NCBI RefSeq assembly: GCF_029360645.1
Contig: NZ_JARDUA010000005.1
Coordinates: forward strand, 1 to 64,000
Direction of reading: 5' to 3'
Source: Pontibacter litorisediminis
GTDB taxonomy: Bacteria > Bacteroidota > Bacteroidia > Cytophagales > Hymenobacteraceae
DNA: 64,000 nucleotides
This document shows, piece by piece, positions 51,643 through 58,620 of the stretch. The notes below the pieces were generated by a model, which saw only the letters and a list, made by a program, of their open reading frames with translations, was not told where the DNA came from and searched no databases. The position numbers and the translations under genes were made by a program. Numbering within the stretch: the first letter of the stretch is position 1; each line of letters begins with the position of its first letter.

Positions 51643-52728
51643 ATGAAAGAGAAGGTTATACTACAGTTCGATCCTGAATTAAGCCTGAATCCGGAAGGCA
51701 AGCATGTGCGCGATGGCCTCTCCGCGGCCCTCTGTACGGGCAACAACCTGTGGGTCAGTTGCGATGAGCGCACTACCATAGAGCGCCTTACCCGCCAGCC
51801 CGATGGCTCCTACGCCCGGCACAAGTCTTTTAACCTGGAGGATTTTATCGAGCTGCCTTCCAAAGGCAAGAGCGAGATTGACATAGAGGGCATGGGCATT
51901 GCCGACAATTACCTCTGGATTATGGGGTCGCACAGCCTGAAGCGCAGCAAGCCTAAGCGCCATCAGTCTACTGCCAAGCAAATGAAACGGCTGGCCCAGG
52001 TGAAGAACGATCCTAACCGCTACCTGCTGGCCCGCATCCCTATACTTCTGGATGAAAGCACAGGAGATTATACGTTGCACCGCGAGGCGAAGGACCCCGG
52101 CCTGCCGGAGCGCACGTTACGGGCGGCGCAACTGCACGGCACCACCCACAGCAGCATCCTTACCGAGCTGCTGGCCCACGACGAGCACATCGCCCCCTTC
52201 ATGAACATCCCCGGAAAGGATAATGGCTTTGACGTAGAGGGCCTGGCTATCCACGGCAAGCGCATTTTTATAGGGCTGCGCGGGCCCGTGCTGCGTGGCT
52301 GGGCCATGGTGCTGGAGGTGGAGGCAGAGGAAGACAAGGAAGGCGAACTGCACCTGAAGCAACTGGAAAACGGCAGGCGCTACAAAAAGCACTTCCTGAA
52401 CCTGCGCGGCAAAGGCATTCGCGAACTCCGTTTCTTTGGCAAAGATTTGTACCTGCTGGCCGGCCCCACAATGGACCTGGATGGCGTGATCGCCATTTAT
52501 CGCTGGCCTAACGCAGTAGGGGAGCAGGAGCAGATGGTGCACAGCAAGGAGTTGGAGCGGCTACGGGAGGTGCCCCACGGCATTGGCGCCAATACCAGCA
52601 AAGACAAGGCCGAGGGCCTGGCCGTGCTGGATGCGCATCACGTGCTGGTGGTGTTCGACAGCCCGACAGATGAACGCAAGGAAGGAGAGGATGCCGTGTG
52701 GGCCGATGTGCTGCGCGTGGCGGAGTAG
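51643..52728 (+). CDS. DUF3616 protein
   Basis: 361 residues without a signal peptide. It matches DUF3616: LSAALCTGNNLWVSCDERTTIERL, IDIEGMGIADNYLWIMGSHS, FDVEGLAIHGKRIFIGLRGPVLRG and KDKAEGLAVLD. These blocks suggest a beta-propeller-like fold. No biochemical function is established for the family. It lies in front of a small membrane-associated protein on the same strand. Confidence 0.88.
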   Translation: MKEKVILQFDPELSLNPEGKHVRDGLSAALCTGNNLWVSCDERTTIERLTRQPDGSYARHKSFNLEDFIELPSKGKSEIDIEGMGIADNYLWIMGSHSLKRSKPKRHQSTAKQMKRLAQVKNDPNRYLLARIPILLDESTGDYTLHREAKDPGLPERTLRAAQLHGTTHSSILTELLAHDEHIAPFMNIPGKDNGFDVEGLAIHGKRIFIGLRGPVLRGWAMVLEVEAEEDKEGELHLKQLENGRRYKKHFLNLRGKGIRELRFFGKDLYLLAGPTMDLDGVIAIYRWPNAVGEQEQMVHSKELERLREVPHGIGANTSKDKAEGLAVLDAHHVLVVFDSPTDERKEGEDAVWADVLRVAE

Positions 52729-52803
52729 ATGTAACCTTCTGCCATAAAACTCCCTATACCTGTTAAACAGCCTGATGCTGCACAAACCTAATCGAATAAA
52801 ACT

Positions 52804-53265
52804 ATGAACAACGCTATAAAAGCAGTGGCAGGAGGCGTGGCCGGTGCCTGTGCCTTAACACTGCTGCACGAGACAGTGCGCCGTGTGGTGCCTAACGCCC
52901 CGCGCATGGATATCTTAGGCATGCGTGCCATTTCCAAGCTAATGAATATGGCTGGCGAAGAGCCACCCCGGGATAAGGAGGAGCTGCATAACTGGTCTTT
53001 GGTAGGGGACATTGTGTCTAACTCTGTTTACTACAGCCTGGCAGGCACGGGCAAAGACGCCTGGTGGCGCGGCGCCATACTTGGTGCGGCGGCCGGTGTG
53101 GGCGGCGTGTTGTTGCCGGGGCCAATGGGGCTAGGCGAGGAGCCGAGCAACCGTACTCCTAAAACCCAGGCCATGACCATAGGCTACTATCTGTTAGGAG
53201 GGCTGGTCGCCGCCGCCGTAGGGTATGCCCTCAGCGGCGATGAGGAGGCCGATGAAGCAACATAA
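52804..53265 (+). CDS. Hypothetical membrane protein
   Basis: 153 residues with hydrophobic segments near the N-terminus (AIKAVAGGVAGACALTLL), in the middle (GAILGAAAGVGGVLLPGP) and near the C-terminus (IGYYLLGGLVAAAVGYAL), rich in Gly and Ala. A charged block with EEPPRDKEELHNW lies between. Family not recognised. It ends at a perfect 23-bp bidirectional hairpin. Confidence 0.65.
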   Translation: MNNAIKAVAGGVAGACALTLLHETVRRVVPNAPRMDILGMRAISKLMNMAGEEPPRDKEELHNWSLVGDIVSNSVYYSLAGTGKDAWWRGAILGAAAGVGGVLLPGPMGLGEEPSNRTPKTQAMTIGYYLLGGLVAAAVGYALSGDEEADEAT

Positions 53266-53276
53266 ACCTTAATCCA

Positions 53277-53328
53277 CCTAAAGCACGAAAGGCAGATGCT
53301 GTAACGCATCTGCCTTTCGTGCTTTAGG
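53277..53328. terminator. Bidirectional terminator, perfect 23-bp stem
   Basis: Arms 53277-53299 and 53306-53328 are exact reverse complements, between convergent genes. Confidence 0.85.
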
Positions 53329-53342
53329 TCCCGGACCAGGTT

Positions 53343-53645
53343 CTAGTTTCCGCTAGTGGTGGTTCCACTAGTGGTGGTGCCCCCTGTGGTCGTGCCACTC
53401 GTGGTGCCGCTTGTTGTTCCGCCGGTAGTACCCATGTTCGTGGTGTCACCCATGGTATTGTTCATGGAGGTATCCATCATGCCGTCATCCTGCATCATAT
53501 TGTCATTTTCCATGTTGTCTGTCTCGGTGGTGTTGGCGTCAGTCTCCACACCTGTGGTGGTGTCGGAGCTGCAGCCTGAAATGGCTGTGACAGCCAGCAA
53601 GGAGCCGGCAAGCACAAAGGCATATGTTCGTTTCATAGTTTTCAT
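53343..53645 (-). CDS. Small Thr/Gly/Asp/Met-rich lipoprotein
   Basis: 100 residues with a signal peptide and lipobox (AISGC, Cys25). The mature part is acidic with Asn, Asp, Met and Thr, then ends in Gly-Thr-Thr-Ser/Gly repeats (GTTSGTTSGTTTGG...). It resembles the longer repeat lipoprotein at 55305-55790; the HTTM gene lies between them, all on one strand. It is likely a surface or periplasmic anchored tail with no enzymatic domain. Confidence 0.75.
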   Translation of the reverse strand: MKTMKRTYAFVLAGSLLAVTAISGCSSDTTTGVETDANTTETDNMENDNMMQDDGMMDTSMNNTMGDTTNMGTTGGTTSGTTSGTTTGGTTTSGTTTSGN

Positions 53646-53709
53646 ACTTAGTTTAACATCTGTGTGAAGTACCTTTTACGGACGCGCCCCAAAAGCGATG
53701 TCCCTGCCT

Positions 53710-55224
53710 TTACTCAGCCTGATTGGCGCAACTGCAGAGCACCTCACGCGTAGGCACCGCCAACTGGTAGTCAGGTAACGATGGTTCTTTCATGTAAATA
53801 ACCTCCAGTTGCTGAATAGGCTGTTGCGGGTGCGCCTCGTTCCAGCGGCGCATCAGGTAATTGCAGTAGTATGGCCGCATGTACGCATAGTAGGTGAACA
53901 GGTAATTCTCGGAGTACTTACGCCAGCGGTCGTTCTTGAACATCGACACCACCGATGCCGGCTTACTGTAGTTAACCTCCTTTCCCTGTTGATTCAGGTC
54001 TATGTTGATGCCGTTGGCAGTATACCCTTCCAGCACATACCAGCCGTCGTCTTTGAACACCGTGGGCGAGAACATGCGCCAGTGCTGGTCCAGGCGCAGC
54101 AGGTAGCCAAACCAGCGGCTGCTGTCAGGTATCTTGTGAAGGGGCAGGTGCGTGGTGCTTAGGTTCCACCAAACGCAGTATAGGAGGACCGCCGTTACAA
54201 AGCCATTGCGAAGCGGCGATAGCATGTGCCTCGGGATGAGTGGCTTCTGCCAGTTTACCTGCAGGCTTACGGGGCTGCTCAATCGGTTAAAGACCTGCTT
54301 AAACTGTCCCATCCTTGGCCTCCGGAAAGAGCCCAGCACCCGCTTGTCGAGCCAGTTCATGGCAGGAGCAGGCAGCAGGCCGGCCACCGAGGCAATATTG
54401 ATGAGGTAGAAAAGCCCCACAAACAAAGTTAGACTGATGCCGATGTGGAACCCCACCAGCACTACCACCACTACCATGCGGAAGAACCTGTTGTGCCATG
54501 GGATGAGCAGCAGGAAAGGCAGTAACAGCTCGGTATACCAGGTTGCTAGGGTTAGCACGCGCAGTAACTCGGGGTAGGGGTAGATCAGGCGGCCTAGTGG
54601 CATCAGGATCTGATCAAGGCTTAGCGCATAGTAAAGGGCGGTGCCTTCAGTGTGCCACTCCGGCGAGTCCTTGAGCAATGCGGTGCAGAAGTAAACTAAC
54701 CCCACCTGCACAATATAGGCCACAGTGGCGGCACTGAAATAGCTGGTTTGCTGCGGCACTACACCCTGCTGGCGGGCATGCACGGCATCGGCAGAGTAAA
54801 ACCTACCCCAGGGCAGGAAAATGCCCCAGAACAAAAGCATCCTCAGGAGGTCGTCGCCGCCCTGTGCTATCAGGGGGTTGCGGTTCTGCAGCGAGAGCAG
54901 CAGCAGCCAGGTAACGGCTGTGGAGAGCCGGGTTTTGTATCCCAGCAGAAGGCTGAAGGCAAACCCGGCGGCAAGTATAAACAACAGCAACTGGAACTGC
55001 CACAGCCCGCTTAAAACGTGCAGCGAGAAGAACTGCGGCAGCCACAGGTGCTGGTGCAGCACGTGCAGCGGCAGCACACCCATGTTGGAATAGTGCGCCT
55101 CCATAACGCTTGCCCTAATGGCCAGGTCCAGCAGTACAATGCCAGCCAGCCAAATCCGCATCATGGCGAGCGCCCGCAGGTCTACGGTGAAAACTTTACG
55201 CAGGTATAGCTCCAGGTACTTCAT
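53710..55224 (-). CDS. HTTM-domain membrane protein (gamma-carboxylase-like)
   Basis: 504 residues with several N-terminal helices in the order seen in HTTM proteins: DLRALAMMRIWLAGIVLLDL, then MGVLPLHVL, then RNPLIAQGGDDLLRMLLFWGIFLPWG and WYTELLLPFLLLIP. HTTM is the membrane domain of vitamin K-dependent gamma-carboxylase. The C-terminal half is a soluble domain of strands and ends in CSCANQAE. The carboxylase activity of bacterial HTTM proteins is mostly unproven. The genes on both sides encode Thr/Gly-rich lipoproteins on the same strand, a possible association. Confidence 0.82.
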   Translation of the reverse strand: MKYLELYLRKVFTVDLRALAMMRIWLAGIVLLDLAIRASVMEAHYSNMGVLPLHVLHQHLWLPQFFSLHVLSGLWQFQLLLFILAAGFAFSLLLGYKTRLSTAVTWLLLLSLQNRNPLIAQGGDDLLRMLLFWGIFLPWGRFYSADAVHARQQGVVPQQTSYFSAATVAYIVQVGLVYFCTALLKDSPEWHTEGTALYYALSLDQILMPLGRLIYPYPELLRVLTLATWYTELLLPFLLLIPWHNRFFRMVVVVVLVGFHIGISLTLFVGLFYLINIASVAGLLPAPAMNWLDKRVLGSFRRPRMGQFKQVFNRLSSPVSLQVNWQKPLIPRHMLSPLRNGFVTAVLLYCVWWNLSTTHLPLHKIPDSSRWFGYLLRLDQHWRMFSPTVFKDDGWYVLEGYTANGINIDLNQQGKEVNYSKPASVVSMFKNDRWRKYSENYLFTYYAYMRPYYCNYLMRRWNEAHPQQPIQQLEVIYMKEPSLPDYQLAVPTREVLCSCANQAE

Positions 55225-55245
55225 GGGGGCAGCTTGTGTAAAAAC

Positions 55246-55279
55246 AGAAAGGCAAATACCATCCGGTGTCTGCCTTTCT
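55246..55279 (-). terminator. Terminator of the GTTT-repeat lipoprotein gene
   Basis: 9-bp arms (55246-55254, 55271-55279), with a T-run on the minus strand next to the outer arm. It overlaps the gap before the HTTM gene start. Confidence 0.7.
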
Positions 55280-55304
55280 TGTTATCCAGTTCAGTTGATT
55301 CTGA

Positions 55305-55790
55305 TTACATCGTTGTGGTACCCGTAGTTGTTCCGCTTGTGGTGCCTGAGGTCGTGCCGGTTGTAGTTCCAGTAGTAGTACCTGTGGTTGTTCCAGTTGT
55401 TGTACCCGTAGTCGTGCCTGTTGTGGTACCCGTAGTCGTGCCAGTGGTTGTACCTGTTGTAGTTCCCGTGGTTGTACCTGTCGTGGTGCCCGTGGTTGTA
55501 CCTGTAGTGGTTCCCGTTGTAGTACCTGTGGTTGTTCCGGTTGTAGTTCCAGTAGTAGTACCTGTGGTTGTTCCAGTTGTGGTACCTGTAGTTGTACCTG
55601 TGGTGGTTCCGGTTGTTGTGCCTGTAGTGGTGCCAGTGGTCGTTCCGGTGGTTGTGCCGTAATCTTCATCCATGGTGCCTGTATCCATTCCTTCGCTATC
55701 GGTGGTGCTATCGGAGGTGGTGCAACCGCCAAAAGTCAAGGCTGTTATGGCGAAAGCTGTTGCACAAAACGTAATTAAGTTCTTTTTCAT
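55305..55790 (-). CDS. Lipoprotein with 29 Gly-Thr-Thr-Thr repeats
   Basis: 161 residues. The signal peptide ends in the lipobox FGGC (Cys23). A short acidic linker (DSEGMDTGTMDEDY) leads at residue 45 to 29 tetrapeptide units GTTT, two of which read GTTS, and a final Met. The underlying 12-base units vary at third positions across the array, so the repeat is kept at the protein level rather than by recent slippage. Likely a flexible extracellular stalk or an O-glycosylation substrate; the function is unknown. The gene has its own terminator and lies upstream of the HTTM gene. Confidence 0.85.
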   Translation of the reverse strand: MKKNLITFCATAFAITALTFGGCTTSDSTTDSEGMDTGTMDEDYGTTTGTTTGTTTGTTTGTTTGTTTGTTTGTTTGTTTGTTTGTTTGTTTGTTTGTTTGTTTGTTTGTTTGTTTGTTTGTTTGTTTGTTTGTTTGTTTGTTTGTTSGTTSGTTTGTTTM

Positions 55791-56134
55791 AGCATTCAGT
55801 GTTTGTTATACTTGTTTGTTTAACTTAAAATGATTCTACGGACTGGCTTAAAAAAAGTATGAACAAAGTGCTTTATTTAAGGTGCTTGGGGTGAGTGAGC
55901 TGGCTTTAAGTGTACTATTTTAAGGCGTGCTTTCTTGGGGCCGGTGTATGCTGGCCTCCTTGCTCACGGGCTCTGCAGGCAACTCTGCCTCCTGCCCGGC
56001 TGGCGTGGTACAGGTTTAAGCCAGGCAAGTAAGGCCCGAGGCAAGTGCAACCTACGCTGCCGCTCTGCCAACGTTGTTGCCAAACTTATTAGCGCCAGGC
56101 TGGTTGTGGAAGCAAACGACTAAATCATCATATC
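55791..56134. other. Divergent intergenic gap
   Basis: 344 bases between the repeat lipoprotein gene and the DsbA-like gene. It contains two TATACTT/AAGTAT-like words near 55810 and 55857 but no frame, RNA or repeat that I can support. It presumably holds the promoters of both divergent genes. Confidence 0.5.
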
Positions 56135-56785
56135 ATGGAGAGACTAAAGATATTCTATGTGCAGGATGCCCTGTGTGGCTGGTGTTATGGCATGAGCCCC
56201 GTTATTTCGCGCCTGTTTGAAGAGCAGCAGTATGACTTTGAAGTACTGAGCGGCGGCATGATCCGGGGCAGTAACGTACGGCCCATCAGCGGCATGGCCA
56301 GCTATATAAAGCAGGTGGCGCCGCGGCTGGAGGAAATGACCGGCGTAAAGCTAACTGACACCTACCGCCGCGAGATACTGGACAAGGGCACCTTCCTGAG
56401 TAACTCAGAACCGCCGGCTGTGGCCATGGCTATACTAAAAGAACAGTTCCCGGAGCAACAGGTACCCTTGGCGGCAGCGATTCAAAAGCAACACTTCGTG
56501 GAGGGCAAAGACCTGAACGAGGTGGAGACCTACCTGCCGGTGGTGCAGACCTTCGGGGCCGACGAGGCGGATTTCAGAGAGAAGTTTGAGGGATGGCAGT
56601 ACCTGGAGAAGGCGCGGCAGGAGTTTGAACTGGTGGAGAACTGGGGGATAAACGGGTTCCCGGCGGTGGTGTGCCAGGCGGAGGATGGCAAGTTATACCT
56701 GGTGGCGCGCGGATACCAACCTTATGAGCAGCTGGTGGCCACCCTGGAAAAAATTCAGCAGGAGGCTGTGAAGGGAGGCAAGTAA
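56135..56785 (+). CDS. DsbA-family thioredoxin-fold protein
   Basis: 216 residues without a signal peptide. The redox motif is CGWC (Cys14, Cys17) in QDALCGWCYGMSP, followed by an alpha-helical insertion and the cis-Pro loop in GINGFPAVV. The arrangement matches the cytoplasmic DsbA/FrnE-like branch, related to 2-hydroxychromene-2-carboxylate isomerase and disulfide enzymes. The start follows a short AT-rich stretch. Partner unknown. It converges with the 56787-57194 gene, two bases apart. Confidence 0.88.
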   Translation: MERLKIFYVQDALCGWCYGMSPVISRLFEEQQYDFEVLSGGMIRGSNVRPISGMASYIKQVAPRLEEMTGVKLTDTYRREILDKGTFLSNSEPPAVAMAILKEQFPEQQVPLAAAIQKQHFVEGKDLNEVETYLPVVQTFGADEADFREKFEGWQYLEKARQEFELVENWGINGFPAVVCQAEDGKLYLVARGYQPYEQLVATLEKIQQEAVKGGK

Positions 56786-56786
56786 G

Positions 56787-57194
56787 CTACTGTGCCTTCG
56801 TGTCTGTCAGCCACTCGTAGGCCGAAGTCAGGTCGTTGAATACCTGCACCTCAAAAGGGAAAGGCCCCAACTTATCAGCGTTTACAAAATACTGTAGTTG
56901 CTTCTGAGCAATCGGGTCAAAGGAGTTGATGAAGGCGAAGCGCTTGAGCGGCAGCTTTATGAAGTCTTTCAGGAACTCCTGCAGGGTCCAGCGGGTATCT
57001 TCTTTGGGGATTGCAGGTAGCAGGCGACGGTCCGAGATGGCATAAGAGGCTCCCTGAGCGACTACCAGTTGCAGGAAATTGTTCAGGGTGTCGCGGTATT
57101 CCTGGCTGGTGCAGGGGCCGTACCACTGGCTTACAATAACGTTGTGGGCTGCATAATACTCAACATGGTGAAACGGAGTAGAGGATAGAACCAT
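56787..57194 (-). CDS. Hypothetical protein, possible SpoIIAA-like (STAS) fold
   Basis: 135 residues without a signal peptide. The alternation of strands and helices (VEYYAAHNVIVSQWYGP, YRDTLNNFLQLVVAQG, SYAISDRRLLPAI, and FPFEVQVFNDLTSAYEWL) resembles SpoIIAA-like STAS proteins common in Bacteroidota. The fold assignment is tentative. It converges with the DsbA-like gene, two bases apart, without a visible terminator. Confidence 0.65.
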   Translation of the reverse strand: MVLSSTPFHHVEYYAAHNVIVSQWYGPCTSQEYRDTLNNFLQLVVAQGASYAISDRRLLPAIPKEDTRWTLQEFLKDFIKLPLKRFAFINSFDPIAQKQLQYFVNADKLGPFPFEVQVFNDLTSAYEWLTDTKAQ

Positions 57195-57367
57195 AGGCCG
57201 CTGGTAAGGGGTGGTTTATATTCCTTAATAGTAAGGAATTGTCGTTACATATGCAAGCCGCTTACGGGATAAAAGCATGGTTTTATTTCATGATTCTTAC
57301 CCTTGCGGCAGGGCTTCAGAGGCACAAACGAGAACCAAGCACCAGCGGCACGCCCACGCCTTTGCGG

Positions 57368-57592
57368 CTATTTCTCCGGTTGAGGGGCACTGCTGTCCTT
57401 GCTCTCCGGTTTGGGTAGGCCTTCTGCCCTTTTAGTCGCTTCGCTGTTCTCTTCCTTCCCGCCTTTCGAAGCTCTGTCTTCAGTGCCTGTCTCGTCCATT
57501 TTAGTGCCGGTCAAAGGCTCTGGGTTCTCGTCTGGCAAGCGCTTGCTTTCGTCGGAGTTGGTGATGATATCGTCTTCTTTCGGGCTTTCCAT
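57368..57592 (-). CDS. Small acidic disordered protein
   Basis: Starting at the Met at 57592 gives 74 residues, with Glu, Asp, Lys, Ser and Pro dominating (ESPKEDDIITNSDE near the start, then KGGKEENSEATKR). No hydrophobic core, signal or domain. It could be a small stress or hydrophilin-like protein, or a chance frame; the composition is uniform, supporting a real gene only moderately. Confidence 0.5.
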   Translation of the reverse strand: MESPKEDDIITNSDESKRLPDENPEPLTGTKMDETGTEDRASKGGKEENSEATKRAEGLPKPESKDSSAPQPEK

Positions 57593-57750
57593 AAGTATCA
57601 AGTGTAGGTTATTCCTTGTTTATACTTATAAGTACGCAAGTGCAGGGTATAGTTTTCCTGAAGTAGAGCCTTCCAGGATCATTTATGAGCCAGCTGCTGC
57701 TGGTGAACGGAGGTGAGTGAGCTATATTTTCCTAAAATGGTAATTTTATA

Positions 57751-57786
57751 TTTACTAAAAGTAAAGAATACTTTACTTCTAGTAAA
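57751..57786 (+). promoter_or_regulatory. Tandem palindromic operator of the membrane protein / XRE operon
   Basis: Two 15-bp sites, TTTACT-N3-AGTAAA, at 57751-57765 and 57772-57786. Each is a perfect palindrome of 6-base arms, and their centres are 21 bases apart, two turns of helix. They lie 66 bases upstream of the operon's first codon. They are the expected layout for cooperative binding by a dimeric XRE repressor, most simply the operon's own 66-residue regulator. Confidence 0.7.
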
Positions 57787-57851
57787 TTAAACCGTACATC
57801 TAACGTGCAACTAAAGAAACAGCCATAAAAGAAAGCCTGCTCGCAGTAACA

Positions 57852-58298
57852 TTGCTGCCTTACAAGTTTAAAAAAAATGGAGTCTGGGTGCTGGTAGCCG
57901 GCATTCCGGTTGCTGCGGCTATCAGCTATCTGTTGGTAGCAACGGGCGTGGTTACCGATTCCAGAACCTTCTTTGACGCATGGACCTACCCCATGATTTA
58001 CTTTCCGATCATCCTTGGGTTGGCACTACTTGTTTTCTCCGAAGAGCACCAGGAAGATGAAATGGTGCAAAGCCTGCGGTACAAGGCGTTTGTAAGCGGC
58101 GTTTTCTTCTTAGTAATGGCCTTGCTTTGGCTTCCCTTCTTTAGTATTGTACTTGCCTTAGTCAGAGGCAGGAGTATCGGTATGCCCGATGCGGGCGGCA
58201 TGCTTGGCGCGCTATTTTTGCTGCTAGTTTATATCTGCATATCGTTTAAGTATAACCTGTACTACACACGCAAGGCACCGGAAGCAGATGAGGAATAG
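57852..58298 (+). CDS. Small membrane protein paired with an XRE regulator
   Basis: 148 residues with four membrane helices (VLVAGIPVAAAISYLLVATG, FPIILGLALLVFSEE, VSGVFFLVMALLWLPFFSIVLA, GALFLLLVYICISF). No in-frame ATG occurs before the hydrophobic region, so the start shown is the TTG at 57852; an ATT or CTG alternative cannot be excluded. The stop overlaps the regulator's start by 11 bases, so the two genes are translationally coupled. This membrane protein-HTH pairing is known in several phyla; function is unknown. Confidence 0.8.
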   Translation: MLPYKFKKNGVWVLVAGIPVAAAISYLLVATGVVTDSRTFFDAWTYPMIYFPIILGLALLVFSEEHQEDEMVQSLRYKAFVSGVFFLVMALLWLPFFSIVLALVRGRSIGMPDAGGMLGALFLLLVYICISFKYNLYYTRKAPEADEE

Positions 58299-58488
58299 CA
58301 TAAAGATTGAGCGTGCCAAGAAAAACATTACGCAGGAGCAACTGGCGGAGGTACTGGGGGTGACACGCCAAACCATAAACGCCATTGAAAAGAACAAATA
58401 CCTGCCTTCCACGCTGCTTTCACTTAAAATGGCGGCATACTTTGGAGTTACCGTAAACGATCTTTTTATACTGGAAGAAGGCGATTAG
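58288..58488 (+). CDS. XRE/Cro-family transcriptional regulator (YozG-like)
   Basis: 66 residues, essentially one helix-turn-helix domain: IERAKKNITQEQLAEVLGVTRQTINAIEKNKY, then the extra helices ending in VTVNDLFILEEGD. The R/Q pattern in VTRQTINAIE matches the recognition helix of this small family. It is coupled by an 11-base overlap to the membrane protein upstream and probably autoregulates through the tandem palindromes at 57751-57786. Confidence 0.9.
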   Translation: MRNSIKIERAKKNITQEQLAEVLGVTRQTINAIEKNKYLPSTLLSLKMAAYFGVTVNDLFILEEGD

Positions 58489-58567
58489 AGCGCTTTTGTA
58501 AGAAGCTGAAAGTACAGCAGATTGCCGCCCCGTTTTAAATTAAATTCCCCGGCTGGGCATTTTTGCG

Positions 58568-58598
58568 TTGCGAGGCCCAACATTTTGCCTTAACTTTG
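58568..58598 (+). promoter_or_regulatory. Promoter of carB (Bacteroidota type)
   Basis: TTG at 58568-58570 and TAACTTTG at 58591-58598, 20 bases apart, match the Bacteroidota TTG-N(17-23)-TAnnTTTG promoter. The carB start is 22 bases downstream, leaving room for a short leader. This is the best promoter match seen in the window. Confidence 0.7.
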
Positions 58599-58620
58599 GG
58601 CAATTTATACATACCACACC

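Noticed and set aside
55305..55660. Possible CRISPR array because of 12-base periodicity
   Set aside because: Units are contiguous, with no spacers, and code for Gly-Thr-Thr-Thr repeats.
55234..55662. Plus-strand frame of about 142 residues with Val-Val-Pro repeats
   Set aside because: It is the exact antisense of the GTTT-repeat array in the 55305-55790 lipoprotein gene. The array's codon bias keeps the opposite strand open; the lipoprotein has signal peptide and lipobox, the antisense frame has none.
55935..56123. 62-codon plus-strand frame before the DsbA-like gene
   Set aside because: Short, without signal, domain or coupling; composition like non-coding frames in the repeats.
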